Positions 1 to 6,987 of a stretch of 10,490 nucleotides of DNA are shown here, in pieces. The notes under the pieces are model-generated. The model was not told where the DNA came from. It saw only the letters and a program-made list of their open reading frames with translations, and searched no databases. The position numbers were made by a program, and so were the translations under genes. This DNA comes from Promethearchaeota archaeon (GTDB lineage: Archaea; Asgardarchaeota; Lokiarchaeia; Sigynarchaeales; SOKP01). The stretch lies in NCBI GenBank assembly GCA_004524425.1, contig SDNN01000092.1:1-10490 (forward strand). Direction: 5' to 3'. The stretch's first letter is position 1, and each line of letters begins with the position of its first letter.

Positions 1-387
1 AAGGAAAAGCTTATGGAATTAAAGCAAGACTTCACTTTAGGGATAGTAACTTCCAAAAAGGAAGATATCGCAAAAAAATTATTGAAGTATTTAGAAATTG
101 ACTCTTATTTTGATTATATTTTAGGAGAGACTGAAGCAAGAAAGAGTAAGACCCATCCAAGCTTAATTAGTTATCTAAGGGAAAGATACCGTGATTATAA
201 ATTCGTGATCATAGGGGACCATCTGAATGATAGAGCACTTGCTGAAGCATTAGGTTGTCCGTTTATTGGTGTTTTAACGGGATTTCATGCCAAAAAACAG
301 TTAACGCGTGGAAGCAAGACCAATACGATTATTTTGAATAACGTTATTGAACTGGAGAAAAATTTGATACGTGCATTATTTAATTAG
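1..387 (+). CDS. HAD-superfamily hydrolase, phosphoglycolate phosphatase-like (5' partial)
   Basis: The reading frame is open from the first base, so the gene enters from upstream. The ATG at 13 is probably internal, because the N-terminal catalytic DxDx[TV] motif of HAD phosphatases is missing from the window. The visible 128 residues hold the later HAD motifs: motif II in GIVTSK (about residues 14-19), a motif III lysine region ARKSKTHP, and motif IV GDHLND followed by RALAEALGC, which supplies the acidic Mg2+ ligands. The product is probably a soluble cytosolic phosphatase of the Gph/PGP type acting on a small phosphorylated metabolite; the substrate cannot be told from this part. It converges on cdhE with a gap of only 30 bp, so the two are not co-transcribed. 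The family call is firm, the specificity is not. Confidence 0.8.
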   Translation, partial: KEKLMELKQDFTLGIVTSKKEDIAKKLLKYLEIDSYFDYILGETEARKSKTHPSLISYLRERYRDYKFVIIGDHLNDRALAEALGCPFIGVLTGFHAKKQLTRGSKTNTIILNNVIELEKNLIRALFN

Positions 388-417
388 AAAAATTAAAATA
401 AAAAAGAATAAAATTAT
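388..417 (-). terminator. T-rich convergent gap, probable terminator of cdhE
   Basis: This is the 30-bp gap between two converging genes. On the minus strand, just past the cdhE stop, it is nearly all T and A with runs of three to six T. Archaeal polymerases stop at such T-runs without needing a hairpin. On the plus strand it is A-rich and gives the HAD gene no obvious T-run, so that transcript may run into cdhE antisense. Confidence 0.4.
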
Positions 418-1878
418 TTATTCCTTGAGTTCTTCATATTGTTTCATGAATTCTTCAGGCTTCCATTGCGTTTCAATATATTTTGGAATACCTGAGCTGT
501 CTCGTGGTCCCACAACCACCCAGGCGTCGGCTTCATCTTCTAAAGCTCCACTTAACCTGGCAGCCATGCCGGGCAGGATTAAAATTCTATGATCAACCTT
601 GTCAAATGCCTTAAATTCTTTTGCAGCTTCTGCGATGGAACTTGCGTTGAATTGACCACCTGCAACGGCAGATTCAATTCCTATTCCTTCACTGTCTACA
701 ACTAAGAGATAACAGTCAAGATTTGCTCCTTTGAGATCCTGTTCAACTGGGATTTTTGTCATGCGGTAATTTGACGTTACAAAGATAGGAGCCATGGGTC
801 CGGGCTCACCAATTTCATAGAGGCCAGCATCAACAGCAGGATAGATTCTTGGATCTGAATATATTGTTTGTCGCATCGTCATTAAGGCTAACAAGCCCCA
901 TTTATCGTCTACATGACCTCCTGTATGAATTACTATCAAAGAAGTGGCGATAGAAATCATGATGGAGCCCATAATTATTTCCTGAAATTGATGACGCCAT
1001 AATTCATCCTTATTGCCTATTTCAACTTGAGTCCAATAGGAAGCAGGAACACCCATTACTGGCCAGCCAGCATTGGGATCCTCTTTATCAATCGCAGCAA
1101 TTCTTAATTGCATGATATCATCATACGTAAGTGTAATATTACCCGGGCCGAAAAAAGTACCTGGGTCTAAGACGATTTGATTTGAACCAAGTTTTTGTAA
1201 GGTTGCACTTAAGGATAATAATTCGTCTAAATTTGGAGAAGATGCAACTAATGGTAATTGGTTTTTTACAGCAAAAGTCCCAATTTTTTCCCAAGTATCT
1301 TTTGTTGCCGCATAGAGTAATGGTTTTTTGTCCTTGATTCCCTCTGCAGCAGCTAATAAAATATCGGGATTTAGACAGCAAAGCATTATTGGAAGACTGG
1401 AACTAGCACTAATTTTTTGAGCAGCACTTTTAAACTTGTCCGCATCTCCTGAGACACATCTCAATGCGATGCCATTTACCTCTAGTGTATCTCCAATTCT
1501 TTCAATCTTTAAATCATCTAAATATTTCGCTCGTTCTTCTAATTCGCTCTCTGATAAATCATCTGGAACTTCAGCGAAGATAGCTGTTTCATTATAAAAG
1601 GTTAACTGGTGCCTCATGAGAACTTCCTCCCCGCCAATGGTGACTTCCTTTTCACCTACTCCAATTCGAACAGGCTTCTGTGGAGGGGTAGTAATTTCTT
1701 TTAGTTTATTTAGATTTTTTCTTTGTTTCGGGTCTTGCATCAAATGAGTGCAATCTTCCAATCTAACCTTCCGTTCAAGCAGATCCGTTGCGTAGGCCAT
1801 GCAAGTGTCATAACCGCATTCTTTACAGTTGCTTTTATCTAGTAATGCGTATATATCTAAAGGTGAAGGTCTTGCCAT
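418..1878 (-). CDS. cdhE: Acetyl-CoA decarbonylase/synthase gamma subunit (corrinoid iron-sulfur protein large subunit)
   Basis: CdhE is the large subunit of the corrinoid iron-sulfur protein. It carries the cobalamin-bound methyl group between tetrahydro(methano/sarcina)pterin and acetyl-CoA synthase in the Wood-Ljungdahl pathway. At 486 residues it has the family's usual length. The N-terminus holds the [4Fe-4S] motif CX2CX4CX16C (C18, C21, C26, C43), within the typical KSNCKECGYDTCMAYA context. A TIM-barrel-like middle region follows (roughly 110-355). The C-terminal corrinoid-binding part has SNYRMT near 369, LLVVDSEGIGIES near 391 and PGMAARLSGAL near 436. The ATG is preceded by GGAG eight bases upstream and aligns with family N-termini. 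Its usual partner CdhD and the other CODH/ACS subunits are not in the window, so this copy stands alone. The identification is firm; direction of use (acetyl-CoA synthesis or breakdown) cannot be told. Confidence 0.95.
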   Translation of the reverse strand: MARPSPLDIYALLDKSNCKECGYDTCMAYATDLLERKVRLEDCTHLMQDPKQRKNLNKLKEITTPPQKPVRIGVGEKEVTIGGEEVLMRHQLTFYNETAIFAEVPDDLSESELEERAKYLDDLKIERIGDTLEVNGIALRCVSGDADKFKSAAQKISASSSLPIMLCCLNPDILLAAAEGIKDKKPLLYAATKDTWEKIGTFAVKNQLPLVASSPNLDELLSLSATLQKLGSNQIVLDPGTFFGPGNITLTYDDIMQLRIAAIDKEDPNAGWPVMGVPASYWTQVEIGNKDELWRHQFQEIIMGSIMISIATSLIVIHTGGHVDDKWGLLALMTMRQTIYSDPRIYPAVDAGLYEIGEPGPMAPIFVTSNYRMTKIPVEQDLKGANLDCYLLVVDSEGIGIESAVAGGQFNASSIAEAAKEFKAFDKVDHRILILPGMAARLSGALEDEADAWVVVGPRDSSGIPKYIETQWKPEEFMKQYEELKE

Positions 1879-1913
1879 TTTCTATACTCCGATTAACATA
1901 ATTTTGTTTTTTG

Positions 1914-1922
1914 TATAAATAT
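1914..1922 (-). promoter_or_regulatory. cdhE: TATA-box candidate for cdhE
   Basis: On the minus strand this reads ATATTTATA, a good match to the archaeal TATA box. With the usual 25-base spacing, transcription would start near 1892 and give a leader of about 15 bases. That leader would contain the GGAG at 1887-1890, eight bases before the cdhE ATG. TATA spacing and ribosome site therefore agree with each other. Inferred from sequence only. Confidence 0.5.
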
Positions 1923-2023
1923 GGTTAGGATAATAATTACTTAAAATTAAAAGTTATTTTTTTCACATTTCCATGTAAGTTCACGATGATAAGATGTTAA
2001 AGAAATGAAATTTTTCTATTAAA

Positions 2024-2088
2024 GGAGGTATTAAAAACAAAAAATGTGCGGAATTACCTCATGTAGCACGCTTATCATCTTAATTTAA
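2024..2088 (+). CDS. Possible 14-residue small ORF with strong Shine-Dalgarno sequence
   Basis: In the gap between the longin-like gene and cdhE, the plus strand carries GGAGGT at 2024-2029, the best Shine-Dalgarno match I found in the window. An ATG follows at 2044 and the frame runs to TAA at 2086-2088, encoding MCGITSCSTLIILI. Spacing from GGAGGT to ATG is 14 bases, longer than usual. The first four residues, MCGI, match the N-terminus of class II glutamine amidotransferases, where Cys2 is the nucleophile, but four residues are too few to call a gene remnant. GAGGTA (2025-2030) can pair with TACCTC (2055-2060) and hide the ribosome site. It could be a real micropeptide, a leader-like element or chance. 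The span given includes the ribosome site. Confidence 0.2.
2030..2047 (-). terminator. T-rich stretch downstream of the longin-like gene
   Basis: On the minus strand, 64-81 bases past the longin-like stop codon, the sequence contains two T-runs (six and five T). They lie in the loop of a possible GAGGTA/TACCTC stem (2025-2060). This fits an archaeal T-run terminator placed before the cdhE promoter. It was called from composition and position only. Confidence 0.3.
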
Positions 2089-2110
2089 GGTCATTCTCGT
2101 GTTTATATTA

Positions 2111-2536
2111 TTATTTAAACTCGTACCAAAACTTTTTGATGGGTTCTTCTAGCGCATCTTCAATATCCTTTTCAAAATCTTTGAAGACACTTATTTCCAT
2201 GTTCCAATTATCAAAATCGTTTAGAATTTCTTCATATTTCTTAAAAAAAATGTGAGAGATTTTTTTCAATTCCTCCAATACCCTTTTATCCTTAATTTTT
2301 CTAGAGGAATTGGCAATAAATAGCAATTTTTCGCATTTTAAAATCGTGAAACGCACATCTCTCACTTCAAAACTATTGAGGCCTTCTTCTCCCATTCCAA
2401 TTCCTTTTGCAAAAGAATCTAAAGCTGTCATTAAGGCTCCAAATAATTGTACATTAACTACGGGATCAAAAACTCGATTAAATACAACGATCCCTGATTC
2501 AGTCAAGATCCATAAATCTTGGATGATCTTTACCAT
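2111..2536 (-). CDS. Longin-like (roadblock-related fold) domain protein
   Basis: A 141-residue soluble protein. The predicted order is strand (6-12, QDLWILT), strand (15-20, GIVVFN), long helix (28-46), three strands (54-58, 61-67, 70-75) and long helix (83-105), then an acidic region and a final helix (116-136). Beta-beta-alpha-beta-beta-beta-alpha is the longin order; the start directly on a strand argues against classical roadblock, which opens with a helix. The phrase LWILTESGIVVFNR is typical of such domains. In eukaryotes longin domains sit in SNAREs, signal-recognition-particle receptor and GTPase regulators; Asgard archaea carry many stand-alone copies. A role as partner or regulator of small GTPases is a family-level guess. 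No strong Shine-Dalgarno precedes the ATG. The fold comes from pattern reading only. Confidence 0.5.
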   Translation of the reverse strand: MVKIIQDLWILTESGIVVFNRVFDPVVNVQLFGALMTALDSFAKGIGMGEEGLNSFEVRDVRFTILKCEKLLFIANSSRKIKDKRVLEELKKISHIFFKKYEEILNDFDNWNMEISVFKDFEKDIEDALEEPIKKFWYEFK

Positions 2537-2597
2537 TGTTTTAAAGCTCGAGAGAAAAATTTTTTCTTAATTACAATTAATGATAATACAATTCTTC

Positions 2598-2605
2598 TAT
2601 ATATA
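2598..2605 (-). promoter_or_regulatory. TATA-box candidate for the longin-like gene
   Basis: The self-complementary TATATATA lies in the 138-bp gap upstream of the longin-like gene. With a 25-base spacing the transcript would start near 2575 and carry a leader of roughly 40 bases. This implies the longin-like gene has its own promoter and does not depend on read-through from the membrane-protein gene upstream. Confidence 0.4.
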
Positions 2606-2674
2606 ATTAAAAATTCTCTTAACCACTCTTCGCACGATGAGATAATTTTACATGGCGATAATCTAAAGAATTTG

Positions 2675-3643
2675 CTAAACAGTTTGCAACAAGGTAGTAA
2701 AAAATTTAATAATGATTATGATAATAGTGAAACCTACTGCACCTATAAGGAAATATAGTGGTTTTCCTTTTTCTTTTTCTGGAATAACCTCTCTAAATAT
2801 GGTATAAAGAATAATACCCGAAATGAATGAAAACAGAATGTAGATGATTTCTAAGTCTACAGGGAAGAATAATTCGAAAATAATACCAGTAAATACACCA
2901 ATTAAGATTGCTGACGCAAGTACTATTCTTGTTTTTTTAGATTCATCATACTTAACCTCTATACCGAGATCTGAATAGACTTCTAAACTTAATTCAGTAC
3001 TACTAGTTATTATTAGTCTGAAAAGAGCAAATATGAAAAATAAAATACCTGAAAGAAGTTCGATAATTAACAACGCAACTATAAGTATTCCTACAATTAC
3101 ATGGTAGAAAAAATCAGTAAGATAACGTAATTCCTTCAAGTCTTTCTCAATGTGCGCTTGAATTTTTAACTTTTTTTGTTCTATCTCCGATTCGATTTCC
3201 TTACTTTTTTCTTTTAATTCTAAGAGAGTTGAGCCTAAATCCTTTAAGGCAAATTCATCTAACTCTTCTTGATTCAATTCCATGTTGACTATGTCTTCTA
3301 TATTATTTTCCACCAGGTCTAGATCTTTTTCCATTTTAATGAGTTTCCTGACCCTTTTTTGGGATTTAGATTCGACTTTTTGAAGGATTAACTTCTCACT
3401 TACATGAATGAAAATAAATCCTATTAGTACGAATAAAAATTCAAATAATTCTAGACCCAAGGGAAACTCCGGTAAATTAAGGGCGATTTCAGGAAGGAGG
3501 ACAAGGAAAAAATATGCTAGGGAAATCCCTGCAATAAAGGATTTATTTAACCTGAATTTAGCTGTTGTAGAATAATCTTCGATAAAAAATAACGCTCCAA
3601 AAATAATAGCAAGAATTATTGCTAAAAAGAAATTTCCTTCCAT
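2675..3643 (-). CDS. Eight-helix membrane protein, ZIP-transporter-like, with coiled-coil cytosolic insert
   Basis: A 322-residue membrane protein with helices at about 4-22, 35-55, 63-86, 177-193, 195-213, 238-259, 263-283 and 295-316. Between helices 3 and 4 is a highly charged stretch (about 88-172) rich in heptad-like Leu/Ile, a likely coiled coil. Eight helices split three plus five with a variable loop after helix 3 is the ZIP metal-transporter layout. LPE (50-52) ending helix 2 and REVIPE (283-288) ending helix 7 also match ZIP. The ZIP metal motif HNxxDG in helix 4 is not present: only H180 remains, in FFYHVIVG, and the HExP motif of helix 5 is absent. The loop is not histidine-rich. 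This suggests a ZIP-fold protein that no longer moves zinc in the usual way, perhaps a sensor or scaffold. It is divergent from dtdA. The ZIP relationship is an inference from layout. Confidence 0.55.
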   Translation of the reverse strand: MEGNFFLAIILAIIFGALFFIEDYSTTAKFRLNKSFIAGISLAYFFLVLLPEIALNLPEFPLGLELFEFLFVLIGFIFIHVSEKLILQKVESKSQKRVRKLIKMEKDLDLVENNIEDIVNMELNQEELDEFALKDLGSTLLELKEKSKEIESEIEQKKLKIQAHIEKDLKELRYLTDFFYHVIVGILIVALLIIELLSGILFFIFALFRLIITSSTELSLEVYSDLGIEVKYDESKKTRIVLASAILIGVFTGIIFELFFPVDLEIIYILFSFISGIILYTIFREVIPEKEKGKPLYFLIGAVGFTIIIIIIKFFTTLLQTV

Positions 3644-3730
3644 TAAATTGATAACTTAAGATTTTTTATACTTAATATTAATTCTACGTGATAATTTTTA
3701 ATTTTTAAGATAATAACTAAGACAAGAAAA
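3644..3730. promoter_or_regulatory. Divergent promoter region between the ZIP-like gene and dtdA
   Basis: This 87-bp gap must serve both genes. On the minus strand TATAAAAAA (3662-3670) is centred about 23 bases before the ZIP-like ATG. On the plus strand a TTTTTAA element (3702-3708) is about 26 bases before the dtdA ATG. Neither start has a Shine-Dalgarno sequence. Both distances suit leaderless transcripts. In such A+T-rich DNA TATA-like words arise easily, so confidence is moderate. Confidence 0.4.
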
Positions 3731-4636
3731 ATGGTAGAAATATTAATCATAACCTCAACGGAAGACATAGCTTCAATCAATATTCGAAATAATCTATTGA
3801 ACTCAAAAAGTTGGGAATTTAGTGAACTTGATTTTACATGGCATGATAATGCATTATTTAAGCTTGATGAAATAAAGCTAGAAAAAGAGAAAGACTTTAA
3901 CCCGAACGTGAATAAGGTCTATTTAGGTTTAACGCACGATCCTTTGATTAATTTAGATAATTTAAGACTTGAGGATACGCAAATCAACCCCGATTCATTA
4001 ATATTTGCGAGTAGGCACCGATCCAAAACTTCTAAACCAGCTTTTTTAGTTCATACAACGGGTAATTGGAGCAGGGAGGCTAAGTTTGGAGGAGAGCCTC
4101 GAAGATTATCCCACTCGAGTGCCTTTCTCATAAAATCTGGTTTCATTTCTTTGGTAGAACAACATGAGTTATCAAATTTGAAAAAATTCTCAATTGACAT
4201 GGAAGTCACTCATCATGGTCCAACTGATTTAGAAAAACCATTGATATTTATTGAACTTGGAAGTAGCAAAAAAGAATGGGTCATTCAAGAGGCTGGAAGG
4301 GTGGTAGCTCAAGCAATAATTAACACGGTCTTGAATTATTTAAAATTACAACATGATGAAACTAGTAAAGTTGGATTAGGATTTGGGGGGACCCATTATG
4401 CACCACAGTTTAGAAAATTATCACTAAAAGAAGACATGGCAATATCCTTCATATGTCCAAAATATTATATTGAAGACTTAGATGAGACAATGATAGCCCA
4501 AATGATATCCAATACGCGGGAAGAAGTTGATTATTTCATTGTTGATTGGAAAGGAACCAATTCTCAAGAAAAAAGGCACCTTATTCCGCTTTTAGAAGAA
4601 TTTGAAATTCCCATTAAAAAATCTAAAGATTTCTAA
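3731..4636 (+). CDS. dtdA: D-aminoacyl-tRNA deacylase, archaeal DtdA (GEK1) type
   Basis: DtdA removes D-amino acids wrongly attached to tRNA (for example D-Tyr- or D-Asp-tRNA), freeing the tRNA for use; it is a cytosolic zinc enzyme found in archaea and plants. The 301 residues cover the whole family and carry its motifs in order: SRHRS (94-98), HTTGN (108-112), EVTHHGPT (158-165), IELGSSKKEW (174-183) and GFGGTHYAPQF (217-227). The conserved histidines in these motifs (H96, H108, H161, H162, H222) are the likely metal and catalytic positions. The N-terminus MVEILIITS is the usual first strand, supporting this ATG. The C-terminus ends in a short basic tail. The gene is single, divergent from the ZIP-like gene and converging on the winged-helix gene with a 27-bp gap. 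The identification is firm. Confidence 0.95.
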   Translation: MVEILIITSTEDIASINIRNNLLNSKSWEFSELDFTWHDNALFKLDEIKLEKEKDFNPNVNKVYLGLTHDPLINLDNLRLEDTQINPDSLIFASRHRSKTSKPAFLVHTTGNWSREAKFGGEPRRLSHSSAFLIKSGFISLVEQHELSNLKKFSIDMEVTHHGPTDLEKPLIFIELGSSKKEWVIQEAGRVVAQAIINTVLNYLKLQHDETSKVGLGFGGTHYAPQFRKLSLKEDMAISFICPKYYIEDLDETMIAQMISNTREEVDYFIVDWKGTNSQEKRHLIPLLEEFEIPIKKSKDF

Positions 4637-4663
4637 GGTTTTACTAAGGTGCAGTTTTTGACC

Positions 4664-5584
4664 TCATTTCGTAGCTTCTTGAAGTTCTTCATAATATTTT
4701 ATTAGATTTTTAAATACATAATCCGCCGCGGAAAATCCTTGGGTGGCAGATCTCGATAAAATAGAATTTAGAAAATCACGATGCGGTGTTTTTTCATCTA
4801 AGGTGACATTTAATTCTCGAATATTGTAAAAACTTCTCCAAAATTGAGTTGGCCAATCAATTAATGGACGCAACGTTTTATTATAGCTCTCTTTACCTTT
4901 AGGGCTTAATTTTAGTTCCTTTTTTAAATTATAGAAGAAGGTATCATCTTTTTTAGAGATCGAAATAATACCTTCATTTTCGATTTCTTTCATGATAGTC
5001 CTTATTCTTGGGAGAGAGAGATTTTTTATTTTCAGTTTCTTCATGTTTTCAAGAATATCTTTATCTTTTTGACCATTCATCTTAATTAATAAATAATTTC
5101 TAGCCATGATATTGTATTTAGTAGGGACTGAATCATGGTCCATCATGTTATACTGTACTAAATTTCCTAATATCTCTCTTGCAACCAAATATTTAAGAAT
5201 AAGTTGATCTTTTTTGGAGAAATCTTTTTTAAATAATTCAGAATCAAAATATGAATTATATAATGTTTCTAATAGAGATTTGATGGTGTAAAAGCCGTCA
5301 ACTAAACAAGCCTCAACATTATTTAATAGTTCAATTCGATATTTTATATCTTGTTTAAATTTCTCCTTATCTATCCTAATTTTCCTTACTGAATGGGGAG
5401 ATTGAGTGAGTGATGTGAAGTATTCTTTCCATTTATTCATGAATCTTGAACCTTGAGTATTTGCGATTGATGCAAGTTTACCTATCACATCAGAAAGTTT
5501 ATCAATAAATTCTTTTTCACTAACTTCAGTCATTAATTTTAACCAATTATAAAAGATTTCTTTTTTGGATAAAAAATCAATCAA
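4664..5584 (-). CDS. Uncharacterised protein with predicted winged-helix domain
   Basis: I do not recognise this 306-residue soluble, mostly helical, lysine-rich protein. Residues 1-170 are predicted alpha-helical with no motif I can name. Residues about 173-235 read like a winged helix-turn-helix: helix, then LSLPRIRTIMKEIENEGII (189-207) as the helix pair with recognition helix, then strand IISISKKDDTFFYNLK as the wing, then LSPKGKESYNKTL. The pattern of an 'EGII' turn followed by a charged wing and 'LSPKGKE' is common in archaeal DNA-binding regulators. The C-terminus has WPTQFWRSFYNIRELNVTL (244-262) and a final helical segment. Another in-frame Met is at residue 18, but the first ATG is kept because the frame before it looks helical and continuous. 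It lies 74 bp behind the aminotransferase on the same strand and could be co-transcribed. Function is open. Confidence 0.55.
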   Translation of the reverse strand: MIDFLSKKEIFYNWLKLMTEVSEKEFIDKLSDVIGKLASIANTQGSRFMNKWKEYFTSLTQSPHSVRKIRIDKEKFKQDIKYRIELLNNVEACLVDGFYTIKSLLETLYNSYFDSELFKKDFSKKDQLILKYLVAREILGNLVQYNMMDHDSVPTKYNIMARNYLLIKMNGQKDKDILENMKKLKIKNLSLPRIRTIMKEIENEGIISISKKDDTFFYNLKKELKLSPKGKESYNKTLRPLIDWPTQFWRSFYNIRELNVTLDEKTPHRDFLNSILSRSATQGFSAADYVFKNLIKYYEELQEATK

Positions 5585-5613
5585 TACTACTATTAAAATA
5601 ATGTTAAATTTTC

Positions 5614-5636
5614 AATAAAAAACCTAAAAATAAAAA
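5614..5636 (-). terminator. T-rich stretch between the aminotransferase and winged-helix genes
   Basis: On the minus strand the 74-bp gap contains runs of five, five and six T interrupted by A and GG, starting about 23 bases past the aminotransferase stop codon. It could terminate the aminotransferase transcript. Equally, its TTTTTTATT part lies about 33 bases before the winged-helix ATG and could be a TATA element for that gene. The sequence cannot decide between the two. Confidence 0.35.
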
Positions 5637-5658
5637 TCTTTCTTAAAATACTTCATTA

Positions 5659-6849
5659 TCACTGTGAAATTTCGTGAATTACTTCCAAGACTTTATTTAC
5701 TTGATTGTCATTTATCAAGAGAGGAGGAAGAAGTCTAATAACCGTTAAACCCGCATTGAGCATTAAAACACGTAATTCTTCAGCTTTATTAATTAAATCT
5801 CTAACTTTTGTCCTATATTCTATACCTATCATTAAACCTTTACCCCTAACGGTTCTTATTATATCAGCCTCTCCCTCTAATTTATTTAAACTTGCAAGCA
5901 TTTTGGCCCCTTGTTTAGCGGAATTCTCTACGAGATTCTCTTCCTGTATTATTTCAATTACCGCATTTGCTGCCGCACATGCAATTGGATTTCCTCCATA
6001 AGTAGTTCCATGTTCTCCATCAAGGAATTTATCATACAATTCTTCGGAAGCGACAGTTGCTCCCATGGGAAGCCCTCCTGCTATCGCTTTAGCCAAGCAT
6101 AAAATATCTGGCGTAATATCATAATGTTCAAATGCGAACATCTTTCCAGTTCTTCCAAAACCCGTCTGAACCTCATCTATCACCAAAATTAAATCTTTTT
6201 CATCACACAATTCTCGCAATTCTTTTGGGAATTCATCAGGTACTGGGTGTATGCCTCCTTCACCTTGGATTAGCTCGCAAAAAATTGCAACCGTGTTATC
6301 ATTGACTAATTCCTTTACGGAATCTATATCACCATGAGAAGCAAATTTAACATTTTTACTCAACCATGGTAAGAACGGTTTCCGATATTTCATGTGATGA
6401 GTCATGGCAAGAGATCCTAACGTTCTTCCGTGAAAATCTCTCTTAAAAGCGATTACTTCTGGTTTATTATTATCTCTGTTTGCTGCTAATACTATTTTTA
6501 ACGCAGTTTCGATAGATTCTGTTCCGCTATTGCATAAAAATGACTGTGTTAATGATTTTGGGGTAATATCGGCCAATTTTTTCAAAATTTTTGCTCGTTC
6601 TTCTACGGGAAATCCTGGGGGCACCATCACTAAATTATCTAGTTGTTTCTTAACAGCCTCGATATATTTCGGATGACTATGACCAATATTTAATACTGCA
6701 TGTCCAGCTACACAATCGATATATTCGTTCCCTTTTTCATCATATAAAATTGCACCTTTCCCTTTGGTCGCAACGAATTTACGTTTTGAAAACAGCTTGG
6801 TATGGTGCGCTTTTTCAATATCTATTAAATTAGAATAATAATCAGGCAT
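5659..6849 (-). CDS. argD: Acetylornithine / [LysW]-aminoadipate semialdehyde aminotransferase (class III PLP)
   Basis: A PLP-dependent class III aminotransferase that uses glutamate as amino donor, acting in arginine synthesis (ArgD) or lysine synthesis on the carrier protein LysW (LysJ); archaeal members often do both. The 396 residues match the family length. Visible sites: NSGTES (107-112) and FHGRT (139-143) for cofactor and substrate, the D225 that binds the pyridine nitrogen in IDEVQTGFGRTG, the Schiff-base lysine about K254 in LAKAIAGGLPMGA, and GEHGTTYGGNP further on. The segments EYIDCVAGHAVLNIGH and AGLTVIRLLPPLLI resemble LysJ proteins closely, so a lysine role is as likely as arginine. 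No other arg, lys or LysW gene is in the window. A TTTAAATT element (6871-6878, minus) lies about 25 bases before the ATG, with no Shine-Dalgarno. The family is firm; the ArgD or LysJ choice is open. Confidence 0.88.
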   Translation of the reverse strand: MPDYYSNLIDIEKAHHTKLFSKRKFVATKGKGAILYDEKGNEYIDCVAGHAVLNIGHSHPKYIEAVKKQLDNLVMVPPGFPVEERAKILKKLADITPKSLTQSFLCNSGTESIETALKIVLAANRDNNKPEVIAFKRDFHGRTLGSLAMTHHMKYRKPFLPWLSKNVKFASHGDIDSVKELVNDNTVAIFCELIQGEGGIHPVPDEFPKELRELCDEKDLILVIDEVQTGFGRTGKMFAFEHYDITPDILCLAKAIAGGLPMGATVASEELYDKFLDGEHGTTYGGNPIACAAANAVIEIIQEENLVENSAKQGAKMLASLNKLEGEADIIRTVRGKGLMIGIEYRTKVRDLINKAEELRVLMLNAGLTVIRLLPPLLINDNQVNKVLEVIHEISQ

Positions 6850-6870
6850 GAGAGATCTTAAATAATATTT

Positions 6871-6878
6871 AATTTAAA
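6871..6878 (-). promoter_or_regulatory. argD: TATA-box candidate for the aminotransferase gene
   Basis: On the minus strand this reads TTTAAATT, centred about 25 bases before the ATG, with no Shine-Dalgarno in between. That spacing would place the transcript start at or next to the ATG, a leaderless mRNA. The 169-bp gap to the divergent seven-helix gene also holds that gene's own TATA candidate, so the two promoters are separate. Confidence 0.4.
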
Positions 6879-6987
6879 TCAAAACTTTAATTGAACAAAA
6901 TATTAAAAGCTAAAATAATTTTTGGGATTCGTCTACTTTTTCTTTTCTATAGTATAATTTTGCAAAATCATGTTTCAGGTAAGAATC

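Noticed and set aside
371..592. 73-residue open frame on the plus strand
   Set aside because: It lies antisense to the C-terminal part of cdhE, which is a firm gene, and its sequence shows no domain.
1139..1381. 80-residue minus-strand frame inside cdhE
   Set aside because: It is another frame of the same strand as cdhE, with many Cys and Ile of shadow type and no motif.
1985..1992. Box C-like GATGATAA as part of an archaeal C/D guide RNA
   Set aside because: It matches box C imperfectly and I found no CTGA box D or C'/D' pair at suitable spacing on either strand.
2044..2055. MCGI start as a remnant of a class II glutamine amidotransferase
   Set aside because: Only four residues match and no further homologous sequence follows in any frame, so a pseudogene call is not supported.
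2310..2758. Two plus-strand frames (2310-2570 and 2519-2758) across the longin-like gene and the following gap
   Set aside because: The first is antisense to the longin-like gene and the second mostly covers a promoter gap; neither has a recognisable domain or start signal.
5705..6102. Two plus-strand frames opposite the aminotransferase
   Set aside because: Both are antisense to conserved parts of a well-supported enzyme and have low-complexity shadow sequence.
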